Source: Microvelia longipes (lineage: Eukaryota; Arthropoda; Insecta; Hemiptera; Veliidae). From it: a stretch of DNA of 64,000 nucleotides. How positions within the stretch are numbered: the stretch's first letter is position 1; every line of letters begins with the position of its first letter. The notes beneath the pieces were generated by a model. It saw only the letters and a list, made by a program, of their open reading frames with translations, did not search any database and had not been told where the DNA came from. Shown one piece after another: positions 1 through 10,720 of the stretch. The stretch is taken from NCBI GenBank assembly GCA_018340805.1, contig JACMZG010001913.1:3611504-3675503 (forward strand), given 5' to 3'. Made by a program: the position numbers and the translations under genes.

Positions 1-1530
1 CTCGAAGCAGGTAGGACGAGCATAGTGAATCCGATGTGATGAGGAAAAGTTCCGAGGTACTCTATACCGGATTTCTACTTTTCCTCATTTATACCGAAGG
101 TATATAGGAAAAGTATTTTGTGTTTGCAAAAAAATCCGAAACTGGGATGAAACTGGAATTATCCTCGGAATTAACTGTTTCCGGCGGAGTGCTTTTCTCT
201 AAGTTGTCTGTCTGTATGTGTGTAAGTGTGTGTCAGTTATCATCGTAGCGCCCAGTGTATTTATGCTAGAGAGTTAAAATTTTGTAAAAAAAAAAAAAAT
301 CAGTCTACCGCTGTAGTTGTGCGATTCTGAAAATATTTGTTTAACCCGTAATAATGACTCATCATAAAATGCGGAAAAATTATGCGACCGGATTGAAGAA
401 TTGGAAGGCATATGGCTATTTATAAGACTAACATATGTGCCAAGTTTTGTATCATAATCAGCACTATAATACGACACACGCCTAAAATCAATTGACAGCC
501 CGCCAAAATCTCAATGCTTTCAACCCTGTTTTTTTTAATAAAAAAATCCCTTTTTTTAAGTGACAAAAAAAATTCCCTACTCAGGCAACACTGAAAGTCA
601 GGTTATGCTTTGAATTTTATAATTTGTTTTTATTTGATATCGTATTTTATTATTTTTAAAAATTATTTATTTACTTTTTAAGAAGGAATATTGTTGTATC
701 TTATAAATTTCCAACTTAGTGTTGCTTTAAATTTGTTCGGGAAGTATGAATTAAGTGGAGTTGAAGTTGTTAATTACGTAATGCAATAGATCATAATAGT
801 TCTATGATAAAAGTCAGCTATAATTACTTTTTTCCAAAAGAAACTGCTTTTTGTGTCAAGTTTGTATAATTGAATGCGTATTGTTTCATATTATAAAAAT
901 TATATGGCACAATATGCATTCATGACTTAAAAAAGTCAAGACTGTTATCTATTGAAAGACATGGCATTTTCAAAAAAAAAATGCTGTCTTTTGGTTGACA
1001 GAGCACAGAACCTGCGCTGTACACAAATAGCAAGAAATGCTTGAAGAATACGTTAATGTCCAAGCGTCAAATATAGGCACTCAGATCATATTACAACTTC
1101 ACAATAATTGGATGAATTGAACAGATTGTAATGAAACGAAACGAACTCAAACAGATCGATGAGCACAATAAAAGCGACGTGAGGTTACAAATATTTACAA
1201 CCAGTGTTGCCTTTTTATGATTTTATTTACGAAAAAGGTATTTTTTTATACCGAGGTTGGCATGAGGTGGAGGGGGAAAGAACGGGGTCGGTCTGAACCA
1301 ATAGAATTCTTTCCCTCACAGATTTTTGGCGCGCTGTCAATTGATTTTAGTCGTGTGTCGTACTATAGCTCAATTTATTGAATGACTTGTTTACGTTTTT
1401 TAAAAAATTGTAAAACATTGGGAAATGGTGCGATTGAGTTGAAATTTAGTACAAGTGTATACCATTACCTAATAAATAAGAACACTAGGTTTCGTTTTAA
1501 TTAGACAAGAAGTAATTAAAGAATATAATT
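1..1530 (+). repeat. Dispersed repeat R (5S-associated family), split by a MITE
   Basis: Positions 1-464 and 1367-1530 match, in order, the uninterrupted copy at about 7480-8110. Shared landmarks are the GA-rich 'gaggacgagc' type segment, a (TG)n tract near 217-235, 'tcgtagcgcccagt', and a 3' part with 'gagttgaaatttagtacaag'. The middle (465-1366) is a separate inserted element. No coding potential is seen. Other relatives lie near 25300, 33420-33860, 36790-37070, 37960-38330 and 63470-63590. Confidence 0.6.
465..1366. mobile_element. MITE family M1, copy 1 (complete, about 900 bp)
   Basis: This non-autonomous DNA transposon has long terminal inverted repeats. The left end reads TATAATACGACACACG followed by a 'caattgacag' block; the right end is its reverse complement ('gtcaattgattttag', then 'cgtgtgtcgtactata'). 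The TIRs are at least 40 bp and TA-rich at the tips, suggesting a TA-type target duplication. No transposase is encoded. It interrupts repeat R, so it is the younger insertion. Sister copies: 9239-10107, 42047-42844, 53253-54183 and 60445-61291. Confidence 0.8.
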
Positions 1531-1566
1531 TTTGTAGTAATTCAACTTTTTGAATATTTGTTTTAG

Positions 1567-1764
1567 AACATGCTGGATGCATTTGGAGCAGCAAAAACAT
1601 ACTATATATTCAGCGTTATCTGCATCCTAGCGTCTGGTTTCGTTGCTTGGATTGTAGTAGAAACAAAAGGCAAATCATTGAGTCAAATTCAGGATGAGTT
1701 AGCTGGAAGGAAACAACCTAGACCTAGACCAAGGAATAGTATTGTTAGGAATAATCCTGTATAA
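1567..1764 (+). CDS. Terminal exon of a Tret1-like facilitated trehalose/sugar transporter (MFS)
   Basis: The exon follows a 3' splice site ('tttgttttag') and opens with AAC ATG in frame, ending at TAA. It encodes about 65 residues. A hydrophobic segment (from YYIFSVICILAS to VAWIVV) fits the last membrane helix of a major facilitator sugar transporter. It is followed by ETKGKSLSQIQDEL, which matches the signature PETKGKSLEEIQ after helix 12 in the Tret1/GLUT family. The tail is basic and proline/arginine rich. Such proteins carry sugar, typically trehalose or glucose, across the plasma membrane. Only this last exon is present; earlier exons lie before position 1, and the preceding intron is filled by repeat R and MITE M1. 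The exact family member and substrate cannot be told from one exon. The internal ATG at 1570 is not a real start. Confidence 0.82.
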   Translation, partial: NMLDAFGAAKTYYIFSVICILASGFVAWIVVETKGKSLSQIQDELAGRKQPRPRPRNSIVRNNPV

Positions 1765-2129
1765 TATCTCATGGATTATCAAGTAATCCCTTCGGTTCGG
1801 ATCATTTGACAGCCCGTCCTAAATTAGTACAGAAAAAATTCTATTGGTTAGTCCTGAGTCCAAGTAGATTATTTGCAATTATTTTGAAAAAGATTTCTTG
1901 ACGGAGAAACATCATAGTCTATTGATATTTTATTGTCAATTAATATTACAACAACCTAGCAGGATATTCCTGTGCCACTACCTTTCATAAAGTGGCGCGT
2001 AAAACAGAACTTCAAAATCTATTACGAAAAAGAGCGAATTGACAATTAAATTGAAAGTCCCAACATTTAAACATTTATATTAATTGAGTTGTTATAAACT
2101 AAAATTCTGTAAATAAGACGATAAAAAAA
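1765..2129. other. Gene-free stretch downstream of the transporter
   Basis: No ORF or structured repeat is evident. Around 1800-1860 there is a short fragment resembling the inside of MITE M1 ('ttctattggttag', 'tttgacagcccg'). No AATAAA signal lies close to the stop codon, so the mRNA end is not defined here. Confidence 0.4.
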
Positions 2130-2592
2130 TTATTGCCATGCCCAGGATTCTAACCTAGTAACCCTAATTTTGAGTAGTCTTATCGACTCCGGACCGGTTT
2201 TATTATATTTAGCACCCCGAATAACATTGAAAACGACACCCTATTCGACAAATATGTTGTTTATCAACCGTATTTTAGGGTACTCAGAAATTTACCACCG
2301 CTTTTTGGCTGTTCGGTAAATTATGTGCGGTCGTATCGACTTCAGGCCGGTTATGTTCGGTTCAGCACCCCGAAATACAAATATTAGGATCTAATTATAT
2401 TAACCTCGAGTTATACAGTTTTTTTTACAAATTTTGCTGACTCAGCAAACCAGTTTAATAACGTCACATCCACCTAGTTTTCAATAGATTTCGTATCCTC
2501 TTTAAGGTTGATATATGGAGCAATTTTAATTTAAAATACTAATTTGTTCGAGAGATAGCGTGTTTACAAAACTTCGTGTTGTGTTTACACAA

Positions 2593-2689
<97 letters not shown>

Positions 2690-2700
2690 AGGGTATTGTG
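2130..2700 (-). repeat. Dispersed repeat Q with (CA)n(TA)n tract
   Basis: Blocks 'gactccggaccggtt' and 'agcaccccgaa' occur twice here, and the same blocks appear in reverse complement at 22250-22830. Both copies also share 'ctgactcagcaaacc' and end in a long (TA)n run (here about 2605-2680). Weaker relatives lie near 33850-34080. A tRNA box-B-like string is visible on the minus strand around 2140-2165, so a SINE-like origin is possible. Confidence 0.55.
2589..2682. repeat. (CA)n/(TA)n microsatellite
   Basis: A short CA run passes directly into about 40 TA units. It sits at the end of repeat Q, as the (TA)n does in the copy near 22 kb. Confidence 0.95.
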
Positions 2701-3016
2701 ATGATCTAATTTTGTCCCAAACTGGCCCCGTTTTTTAAGGCTTTTTTTCTTAAAATATACGATATGAATTGTTGAGTAGGATAAACTTTTAAATTAATGT
2801 TATTTATTTTTATACAAGCTGTAAATAAACTTTTGTAAATATTACAGATAATTGTTGTATTCATTTATGAGTTTAGATAAGGGGTACGGATTGATTTTAG
2901 ACGGGGGAGCCAAGAGGTTCATGATAAGATCTAGCCTGAAGAAATGTGAGTAACAGTTCCAGGCAAGGTTCTAGAAGATTTCCGGGAGTTTTTTTTTGGT
3001 ATTAGGCTCACACCAA

Positions 3017-3330
3017 GGATCTTGAATACAGGGGATGACGCACTAATTCGATTTGCCATACTATAAAGGGACTCCATCGAATTTTAGAAGCAAACTTACC
3101 TCTCAATGGTTTTCCATTGTTTATTGAAGGTTATAAACATGCTTAAAATGATCACTCACTGAAGTGGCTAAGTATAGTGCGAAGTTTAAAATTAAATAAG
3201 CACAAATGACTTAACGGGGACCACAAATGTAATAATCACGATAAGAACAGAAGAAAGTTGAGAAGCAAACTAGACAACCGTGCTACATAACCTGCGTTTG
3301 GCGCCTTTTTTCATTACATGAAGCATTAGC
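3017..3330 (+). mobile_element. MITE family M2, truncated copy
   Basis: It begins with 'caaggatcttgaata' and 'ggggatgacgcacta', the left TIR of complete copies at 6553-6867 and 45186-45695. Its body matches the 45.4-45.6 kb copy ('aaggttataaacatgctt', 'cctgcgtttggcgcc'). No right TIR is seen, so this copy is cut near 3330. Confidence 0.65.
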
Positions 3331-3445
3331 ACCCGTCCATGCTTACTGTTGTATATAAATATCCCTTGACCAGATTCGGTTTCACTCGAAACACTCGAGC
3401 TCTCGACTAATAAAGTTATATCAGAGAATAACTTCTAGTCTCAAC

Positions 3446-3730
3446 TAGCACAATGAGTACTCCGAACAAACACAATGAGTACTCCGAACAAGCACAATGA
3501 GGACTCCGAACAAGCACAATGAGTACTTTGAACAAGCACAATGAGTTCTCCGAACAAGCACAATGAGTTCTCCGAACAAGCACAATGAGTACTCCGAACA
3601 AGCATAATGAGTACTCTGGACAAGCACAATGAGTACTCCGAACAATCACAATGAGTACTCCGAACAAGCACTATGAGTACTCCGAACAAGCACAATAAGT
3701 ACTCTGAACAAGCACAATGAGTACTCTGAA
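3446..3730. repeat. 22-bp minisatellite, about 13 units
   Basis: The unit is close to GAGTACTCCGAACAAGCACA (plus AT). Copies differ by single substitutions. Because 22 is not a multiple of three and the unit lacks stops on the minus strand, all three minus frames stay open; those open frames are an artefact and not genes. The array interrupts repeat L. Confidence 0.93.
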
Positions 3731-4060
3731 GGTAAGGAAGGGAGTAGAAAAGGGTTATATAGGGAAGTGTGTACCTGAGTCAGAGTCGACCCTAACAAGG
3801 TGTGCGAATGAGTCACCTCATAAGCCTCATCTGACGTGATGAAGCTTTGTCTTTTATTATGTGTTTCGATTCCACGGCATTCCCATTTTCATCGCTTTCA
3901 AGTGTTCGTTTGAGTACCGAAAAGCAATGTCCGAATTAAGTACGCTAATAATTGTCTTGTCGGTAATTCGATATTGGTTCATTTCTAGTATTTCGAGTAC
4001 GTCAAGTTTAGATCCTTTTGATGGTTTGTGTAGCAGTTTCATTGAGTGACACGAACCAGA
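3731..4060 (-). repeat. Dispersed repeat L, inverted relative to 57870-58270
   Basis: Read on the minus strand, this segment matches 57870-58170 in order: 'aaaagacaaagc', then a CTCACTCGCACACC-like block, then 'actctgactcaggtac', then 'ctactcccttcctta'. The part before the minisatellite (3400-3445) matches 58175-58215 ('gactagaagttattc'). A TATA-like 'tataaa' and a poly(A)-like 'aataaa' lie within it, so a solo LTR is possible but unproven. Confidence 0.6.
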
Positions 4061-4157
4061 AATTGTGTCTGGTTCGTGTCCGTGTGTGCGAAGGTGGTTG
4101 GTAAAGTTAGAATCTGATTTATCTCTTACGAACGAGCGTAAGTGCTCTTTGTACCTA

Positions 4158-4556
4158 GTGTTTAGTGTACGATATTTATTTATTTATTTATTTACATACT
4201 TGAGGTTACTTTATTACAAAGATTCTCAATTGTTAAAATTTTACAATTAAATGAAAAGAACAAAACAAGAGAACAAGTAGATTATAAATTATTAAATAGA
4301 CTGCATAAACATAGGCAGCATAACTTGAATATCAAACTTGATTAAAAAAAAACAAATAAAAGCATAACATTACATGAGAAACAGTAAACATTTAAGGTGG
4401 GAATACTAAATTATCAGCTAAAAATTCGTTAACATTATAGTAGGCTTTCTCAAGCAACAATGTTTTAATGCTTTTTTTGAAATTTTTGGGTGGAAGTTCA
4501 ACTATTGAAGCTGGTAATTTATTAAAGCACCTTATTTCATTAAAATTTGGAGACTG
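4158..4556 (-). mobile_element. 3' end of a non-LTR retrotransposon (fossil)
   Basis: The minus strand from about 4556 to the stop at 4392 encodes a typical reverse-transcriptase C-terminus, with FNEIRCFNKLP, KNFKKSIKTLLLEKAYYNV and EFL. This is the pattern seen just before the stop in CR1/Jockey-type elements. The 3' UTR then runs to a (TAAA)n-like tail (plus strand tatttatttatttattta at about 4171-4191). A second copy of the same 3' end lies at 38395-39090. Everything 5' of this piece is missing, as is usual for 5'-truncated copies. Confidence 0.7.
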
Positions 4557-6552
4557 ATGTGATATGTTCTACCTATATAATTTTGTTAGTAAGTTGTCTT
4601 GTAAACTCCTGAATAACTTTAGGACATGTTTGTCCCCCTCTCCTATTTTGATTCAAATAATTTCATATGGCCCATATAGACCTGTGTTTGAGGTAAGATA
4701 GATTTTAATGAGATATGAATTAGGTTATTTATTTATTTAACAATATACGGACTATTGTCCATTTACAAAAAAAATTATATATATATATAACTAAGATTAA
4801 GATAAGGTAAAATACAATATGTATTTATATGTTATAGCAAATATGTACAATTAACAGATTATAATAGAAAAAAAACGACTAGACCAAAAGATTAATTTTT
4901 GTAACAATCAACTCGTTCGGATAAATACTCTGGGAGCTATAGTAAAACACACACACACACACTCACAGAAAACTTTCTAAAAACGGCTCCGCATCACTAC
5001 GTCGACAAATCATTCCGTCGTCAAAATTGGTTTTAACGTCGACAAATCACTCCGTCTTTTACGGAGTGATACTCCGTCTTTACTACTCAAAATGTCTTAA
5101 AACAACGGATGGTTTATCCGCTTTCGGATTTTATTGCAGTATTGTTCCTATATATATCTTCGGTTTAAAAGACGAAAAGGTACAAGGTTCAAAGGGGGTT
5201 TCAGGCTATTCACATCGACGGTGTTTAAGCCAGGGGGGGTTAACTTAAATGAGGAAAAGTTGCGCTGGAAAAGTCCGCTGCGGCGGACCGGTGCGGACAA
5301 CTCATGAACTAACCCCAATAGCTTTCCAAAAATGACTGATTACATTTTTATATTAAAATTTATAAATACCATGGCAATCCTTGGTTATGACAGCTACATT
5401 TATTATTATTATTAAATGATTGTTTTCTGTATGTATTTTTCACAAAAACGGTTCGCCGTTGCATGTTCTGTATTTTAAGAAATCAGAAACTAAAAGTAAA
5501 TAGAAACTTTATTAACGAAATATTATTGGACTGTTAAGAATTAAATTCTAGGTTAATTAATGAAGACTTCAGTCCTATAGAATTTTTATTTAAATAAACA
5601 TTAAATTATTTTTTTTATAGTAAATAGAAACCTTTTTTAAACTTCCAGAGAACCTTACTGATGGCAGATAAGTAAATTTCATTTAATTAATTTATTAATT
5701 TAGTCGATTTTATCAGGTAATTACATTAAAAAATATGTTCGCATCTTGCCGATGTAATTAAAATACAGGCTGCATTAAATGCCAAAATCTATCTTTTACC
5801 ACGTGTAAACTTTATTTTTTTATTTCATTATTACCTGATTGAATCAATTAAAATAATAAATTACTTGAATGAAAAACTTAAAAATAATCAGAAGCGTTCT
5901 GTGTAAGATTAAAGTGGTACAGTATAAACTATACAAAGTATAAAAATTTCAAACTGACTGTGGGCAAAAAGCGGGAAATCAAGACACGCCCACTCAATTG
6001 AAAGGTAGGTCCCTCGCCGCGCTAGTGTCGACCGGAATCCAAATTTTTCCACCATTGAGTCGACAGTCTTACTGTTTAAGTATCTATAGTCTCTGGTTTA
6101 AGCCCTGTCTTGTAATTTTGAGACCGAGTCACTCAAAAGAGGAAAAGTAAAAAAATAAGTTGAAAAATAAATGTCAAATAAATCAAAGGAATGACAAAAT
6201 AAATCAATAAAAATTAGTTGCAAGAATGATGGAAGGATGTAATTACATGTTGTAAACAAGACTATCAAGTACCAGGTATCACAGGTAACACACCATAATG
6301 AGTTGCAAGCAAAAGAAGAAAGAACTGGAGCCGTGCGAGGATGATCAGGACAAAAAAGAACCTCCCTGCGAACCTCCTCCTAAGGGTCCCGACAGACAGT
6401 CGTGGAATAGATGCGTCTTCGGAAGCTTCATATCTATCTGTTAGTTGACGAAATTTGTAAGAATGTAATTTATTTCTCATAATAGTGTGAGATATTCCCT
6501 TAGTTGGGGGTTATGCGTTACCAAGCTGATAGAATTCATAAGGTGATTCAAA
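4557..6552. other. Gene-free AT-rich stretch
   Basis: I see no exon here. It contains short simple repeats ((TA)n near 4770, (AC)n near 4948), a segment near 4970-5110 with repeated 'cgtcgacaaatca' and 'ctccgtctttac', and GC-richer patches near 5960-6070 and 6290-6430. Small ORFs near 6265-6480 on the minus strand show no recognisable domain. Confidence 0.5.
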
Positions 6553-6867
6553 ATTTATCAAGGATGTTGAATAAAGGGGATGACGCATTAAGGAACATTT
6601 CTGACCCCATGGAAGTTGTATGAGATAGAGAAATAGGAGCAAACTTACCTCCCCTTAGGTTATAAGTTTGCTTCTAAATTTTAAGACCTGCGTTGTTATA
6701 AGGATCATAAGCATGCGCAGTTCGTACCAAGCATGTGCAGTTGGTTTTTGACGTGTGTTTCGTGTTGCATTCATCTCTATGCTTTTAATTTTCGATGGGG
6801 TCACTTTGTTGAATGGCAATTCGACTTAGTGCGTTATCCCCTTTATTCAACATCCTTGATTTTTATT
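6553..6867. mobile_element. MITE family M2, complete copy (about 315 bp)
   Basis: The TIRs are about 37 bp: left 'atcaaggatgttgaata' plus 'ggggatgacgcatt'; right 'agtgcgttatcccc' plus 'tattcaacatccttgat'. The body contains 'gttataag' motifs and no coding frame. Confidence 0.82.
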
Positions 6868-6911
6868 AATGAAATAATTTCTTTTGACATGTTAGGTTAT
6901 AGTCCGGAATT

Positions 6912-7300
6912 GACAACATTGCAGGAATAAATAGTAAATTTTCAATGTGGACCGCTTATACCGAGTCCTGCAATGACCTTGTGTCCAGGTTATTTATATG
7001 CCATTTGATACTACCGAGTGTAGCAAAACATGAATAGTTGACACAATATAACTGTGCGAGAGACACCTAAGAAATGTAACAAACAAAATACAATGCTACA
7101 TCTGGGAACCGTCCCATCATTCGACATTTTCCATCATTGATGGCTCGACATAATGTCTTGTCTCAGTCTGTTTCGTTACGTCTAACTCATCAGGGTGCCG
7201 ACAGAGCCTGAACTCACTCTGACCATCCTGTCATTGCAGGAATAAATAGTTAATTCTCAATGTTGACCACCTGTACCGAGTCCTGCAATGACGTCACACA
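6912..7300. mobile_element. Repeat S insertion between two roughly 70-bp direct repeats
   Basis: Blocks of about 70 bp at 6912-6982 and 7233-7300 are near-identical direct repeats, each itself an imperfect palindrome bounded by 'cattgcaggaataaatag' and 'gagtcctgcaatgac'. Between them lies repeat S, recognised by 'tctaactcatcagggtgc', 'cagagcctgaactcac' and 'catctgggaac'. Repeat S also occurs at 21188-21750 and 39985-40262. No coding sequence. Confidence 0.6.
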
Positions 7301-7479
7301 TCATTCATAAAACCGTCAGGATATACCCTTTGAATGTGTTTGGTTTGTTTACATCGAATTGAATCACCTTATAAATTTCTAACATCTTGATACGTTAGGT
7401 CAAAATTCAACACAGAAATAAGATGAAGCTAAGGAGTTAAAATATAAGCAAAGTGCAGTTACAGTATGGTAAGGGACTA

Positions 7480-8110
7480 CAGTGGAATTAAAAAATGAAT
7501 TTATCCACGTATTTCGAGCTTTCGATAAGACTGGAAATAAAGATTGGTTTCGCAAAGTTTTCTTCCTGTATGTGTGTGTGTGTGTGTGTGTCTGCTATTA
7601 TCGTAGCTCCCAGTTTATTTATGCTAAAGAGTTTAAACTTTTTACAAAAATCAGTCAATAGCTGTAGTTGTGCTATTCGGAACATATTTTTTTATAAAAT
7701 AATGACGCAATAATGACTCAGCGAAACATAATAAAACACGAAAAAATTATGCGAACCGATTGAAATTTGGCACTCATGTAGCCATGTATAAGACTAACAT
7801 ATGTGTCATATTAACATGTGTAACGTATGTCAGCATTATTTTATTTCAAGTTTCATCTCATTTTATCGAATGATTTGTATAAGTTTTTTTAAAAAAATTG
7901 TAAAAAATCGGAAAATAACCCAATTAAGTTGATATTTGGTACAAGTGTACCCCTTGACGTAATAATTAAGTGTACTAAGTTTCGTTGTAATACAACAAGT
8001 ATATCCATGAATTTTGGTGAATCATAAAAGTTAAGCAGCATCGAGCGTGGTCAGTGTATTTACTATTTGAGGACGAGCGAAGCGAGTCCGAAGATCGGAG
8101 GATGAGCGTA
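7480..8110 (+). repeat. Dispersed repeat R, uninterrupted copy with 5S rRNA-like segment
   Basis: It carries the (TG)n tract (7573-7591), the 'tcgtagctcccagt' block, AT-rich body and the GA-rich 3' segment ('gaggacgagcgaagcgag', then 'aggatgagcgtagcgaat'). At 8030-8056 it reads GTTAAGCAGCATCGAGCG, then TGGTCAGTG, which is the internal control region of 5S rRNA in sense orientation. Small ORFs across the TG tract are not genes. Confidence 0.7.
8030..8056 (+). pseudogene. 5S rRNA-like fragment in repeat R
   Basis: The string matches the A-box region of 5S rRNA (insect 5S has a TTAAGCAGCGTCGGGCG-type sequence) and runs into the 'gtcagtg' that precedes the C box. It stops before 'ggatgggtgaccgc', which other copies of this repeat keep. 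It is a repeat component and not a functional 5S gene. Confidence 0.7.
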
Positions 8111-8157
8111 GCGAATCCGATGTAATGAGGAAAAGATCCGGTGTAATTTTGAAAATT

Positions 8158-8700
8158 TCAAATTTCAAAATTTAAAATATTTTCACATTTAATGAAAATT
8201 ATTGGTACAATAAAAACATCTAAATATAATTGAAAAATCACACAAATCCTAGGATTGAGAGAGGGGGAATCAATTATAACAATTACAATTCTTACCAACT
8301 GGAAGATCCTTTGAAGATTTAGGTCTTCCCGTGGTGACCGCGTCAATGTAGATGAAGAATCCGAAGTTTCGCTTCCACTGTGGGAGGCATCTTCAGGATG
8401 TAGGAATCATGGATAGAAACACAATCTCTAAAAACTGAACACTGGATGTTCCTTGGATGTTCCTTTGTCACTACATCTGTCAAATTTGCTAACGATGACA
8501 CTTGTTGACTCATGTTATTATCGAAAGGGTTGGCTGAAACGAATTCTGTATCGTGGTGTTCCACCAACTCTACTATAGTCTGAAAACATTTCCTCTAATA
8601 AGGATTTCAATAATTTTTCAGCAACAGGTGTTATACTTGGATCTCTAGGCACACTTCTCATGGCAAGCGGTATGTTTATTGTTTTATTATTATTTCCCTT
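8158..8700 (-). pseudogene. Decayed minus-strand ORF in three frames, unrecognised
   Basis: On the minus strand a protein-like sequence continues across three frames. It starts with MRSVPRDPSITPVAEK and a leucine/glutamate-rich stretch (about 8570-8660), shifts to a segment with VEHHDTEFVSANPFDN (about 8370-8567), then to an acidic/serine segment with SHSGSETSDSSST and PREDLNLQRIF (about 8300-8385). It ends at a possible donor near 8295. Two single-base losses would explain the frame changes. I cannot assign a family. The sequence lies inside an inverted pair (8690-8815 with 9150-9242), so it may be the remnant coding part of a DNA transposon or a captured exon. Confidence 0.35.
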
Positions 8701-9242
8701 AGAATATACTATATATAGAAGGAGCACAGGACCGTAAACACATGTAATTCACTGATAACACGAAAGCCGGTTGACTGGTGCACCTAAGTAATGTGCCAAC
8801 CTGACAACAAACATTATTTTAAATATGTGTCATAAATATCTATTAATGAAGAAAGATCATAAAGAACAAATATAATAACTTAATAACACCTGCTGAGTAT
8901 TTAATAAAACTGGTCTTAGATGGCAAAAAAGTGGCGGAATACAAGAATCTACATTTAGTTGACGAGGACTACTTTTTAATATAATTTTAATAAATACGTT
9001 AAACTACAATTTAAAATGCTTTAAAATATTGTAAATGCACCGATATTTATATTAGTATTTTATGAATAATCTATCATTATTAATAATAGAACATAATAAT
9101 TCAGCAACCGGAAGTATTGCCAACTTTTTTTAGAAATGTATATTTTAGGGTGGCAGCATTACTTAGGGTGCACCAGTGACCGCTTTCGTGTTATCAGTAA
9201 GTGCTCTTCTATATATAGTATTTTCTAAGTTATTTCCCTTCA
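8690..9242. repeat. Inverted pair of about 95-bp arms
   Basis: The arm at 8690-8815 contains, on the minus strand, 'cttaggtgcaccagt', 'gctttcgtgttatcag' and 'cttctatatatagta'. The arm at 9150-9242 has the same blocks on the plus strand. The spacer is AT-rich. The right arm runs directly into MITE M1 copy 2. Confidence 0.6.
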
Positions 9243-10107
9243 CACGGCTAAAGTCAATTGACAGTGCGCCGAAAAATGTGGGAGGGAAAGAATTCTATTG
9301 GTTAAGACCGATCGCGCCCCTTCTCCCTCCACCTTATGCTAATCTCTGTACAAAAAATACCTATTTCGTAAATAAAATCATAAAAAGGTAACACTGGTTG
9401 TAAAGATTTGTAACCTTGCGTCATTTTTATTTCCCTAATTGTGCATATTGGTTTGTTCGAGTTCGTTTGGTTTCATTCCAATCTGTTCAATTCATCCAAT
9501 TATTGCAGGTGTAATATGATCTGAGTGCTATATTTGACGCATGGACATTGATGTATTCTTCAAGCATTTCTTGCTTTTGAGTTACAGCGCAGGGTCTGTG
9601 ATCTGTCAACCAAAAGACAGCCCTTTTTTTTGGAAAATGCCATGTCTTTTAATAAATGACAGTCTTGACTTTTTTAAGTCATGGATGCATATTGTGTCGT
9701 ATTATTTCTATATTATGAAACAATTATGATTCAATTATACAAACTAGACAAAAAAATCAATTTGTTTTGGAAAAAAGTAATAATAGCTGACGATGTAAAT
9801 AAACTTTTATCATAGAACTATTATGATCCATTGCATTACATAATAAACAACTTTAACTCCACTTAAGTCATACTTCCCGAACAAAGTTAAAGCAACATTT
9901 ACTTGGTAAATTTATAAGATACAACAAGACTCCTACTTAAAAATTAAATAAATAATTTTTAAAAAATAAAAATATGATATCAAATAAAAACAAATAATAA
10001 AATTCAAAACATAACCTGACTTACAGTGTTGCCAGAGTAGGGATTTTTTTTTGTTACTTAAAAGAAGGGATGTTTGTAACAAGAATTTTTTTTTCTTTTA
10101 AAAACAA
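9239..10107. mobile_element. MITE family M1, copy 2 (ends damaged)
   Basis: The left end keeps 'cacacggctaaagtcaatt' but has lost the extreme tip; the right end stops inside the 'aaaagaaggga' block before the TIR. A 62-codon ORF (9541-9729) is partly conserved in the 53.25 kb copy but broken in the 42 kb copy, so it is not treated as a protein. Confidence 0.7.
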
Positions 10108-10720
10108 ACAAGTTCATTAGTGGCAAAAGTATAAATATTTATTTTGTGTAAACCTAAGCCATATTCAATTTATTGGTTTTGGTCAATTTGAGCCACTTTA
10201 TTTATTTTTTTTAATGAATTTCGGTTTATTTTTTTGGGGTGTGAGGGGATTTGTTTGTGTTAAGGATAATTTCATATATTTTTGGTTTGGGTATTTTATT
10301 TTTTATTTATTTATTTTTCTTGCAAGATTTTCAAAAATTGATATTTTTTATGGTGTTTTGAATAGGTTTATATTGTAAAGGTAGTTTGTAGGATTGTCAA
10401 AAAAGGGTTTCCTATGCAGTCTGTGGACTGACTTCAAAAAGATTGTTGTGTAAAATCCATGTAAACAGGTATAGAGCATATAATAATTAAACTATATTAA
10501 CAATACACATTGCATTATTTAATAATTTCCTGATAACATAATTCGAAACCGCTGCCAAGGATAGGAGCTAGTTCAGTTTGTCTTAAAAATGATTTATAAA
10601 CTCAAATTATTTTTAGTTCGATCCAAGGGTTGATCCCGTAAACTAAAAGAATCCAAGGTTAGACTTGTTAGTCTACCGTCAGGCTACTGAGCCGGACAAT
10701 AATGACCCGTTTGTCTACAG
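10108..10720. other. AT-rich gene-free stretch before the Cys-rich gene
   Basis: The stretch is T/A-rich with poly-purine and poly-T patches. I see no exon or clear repeat. The promoter or first exon of the following gene may lie here but is not identifiable. Confidence 0.4.

Noticed and set aside
2589..2682. Possible replication origin or regulatory AT-tract
   Set aside because: It is a plain dinucleotide repeat at the end of a dispersed repeat; nothing indicates function.
3416..3695. Three overlapping minus-strand ORFs of 66-84 codons rich in Cys, Leu and Val
   Set aside because: They are translations of the 22-bp minisatellite, which lacks stops in all three minus frames; no start context, splice site or family supports them.
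8030..8056. A functional 5S rRNA gene
   Set aside because: Only the internal part is present and it is embedded in a repeat; no full 120-base 5S sequence exists here or at 33519 and 38092.
9541..9729. 62-codon ORF partly conserved with one at 53566-53814
   Set aside because: Both lie at the same place in MITE M1 copies; the 42 kb copy breaks the frame, and the conservation is explained by common descent of the element.
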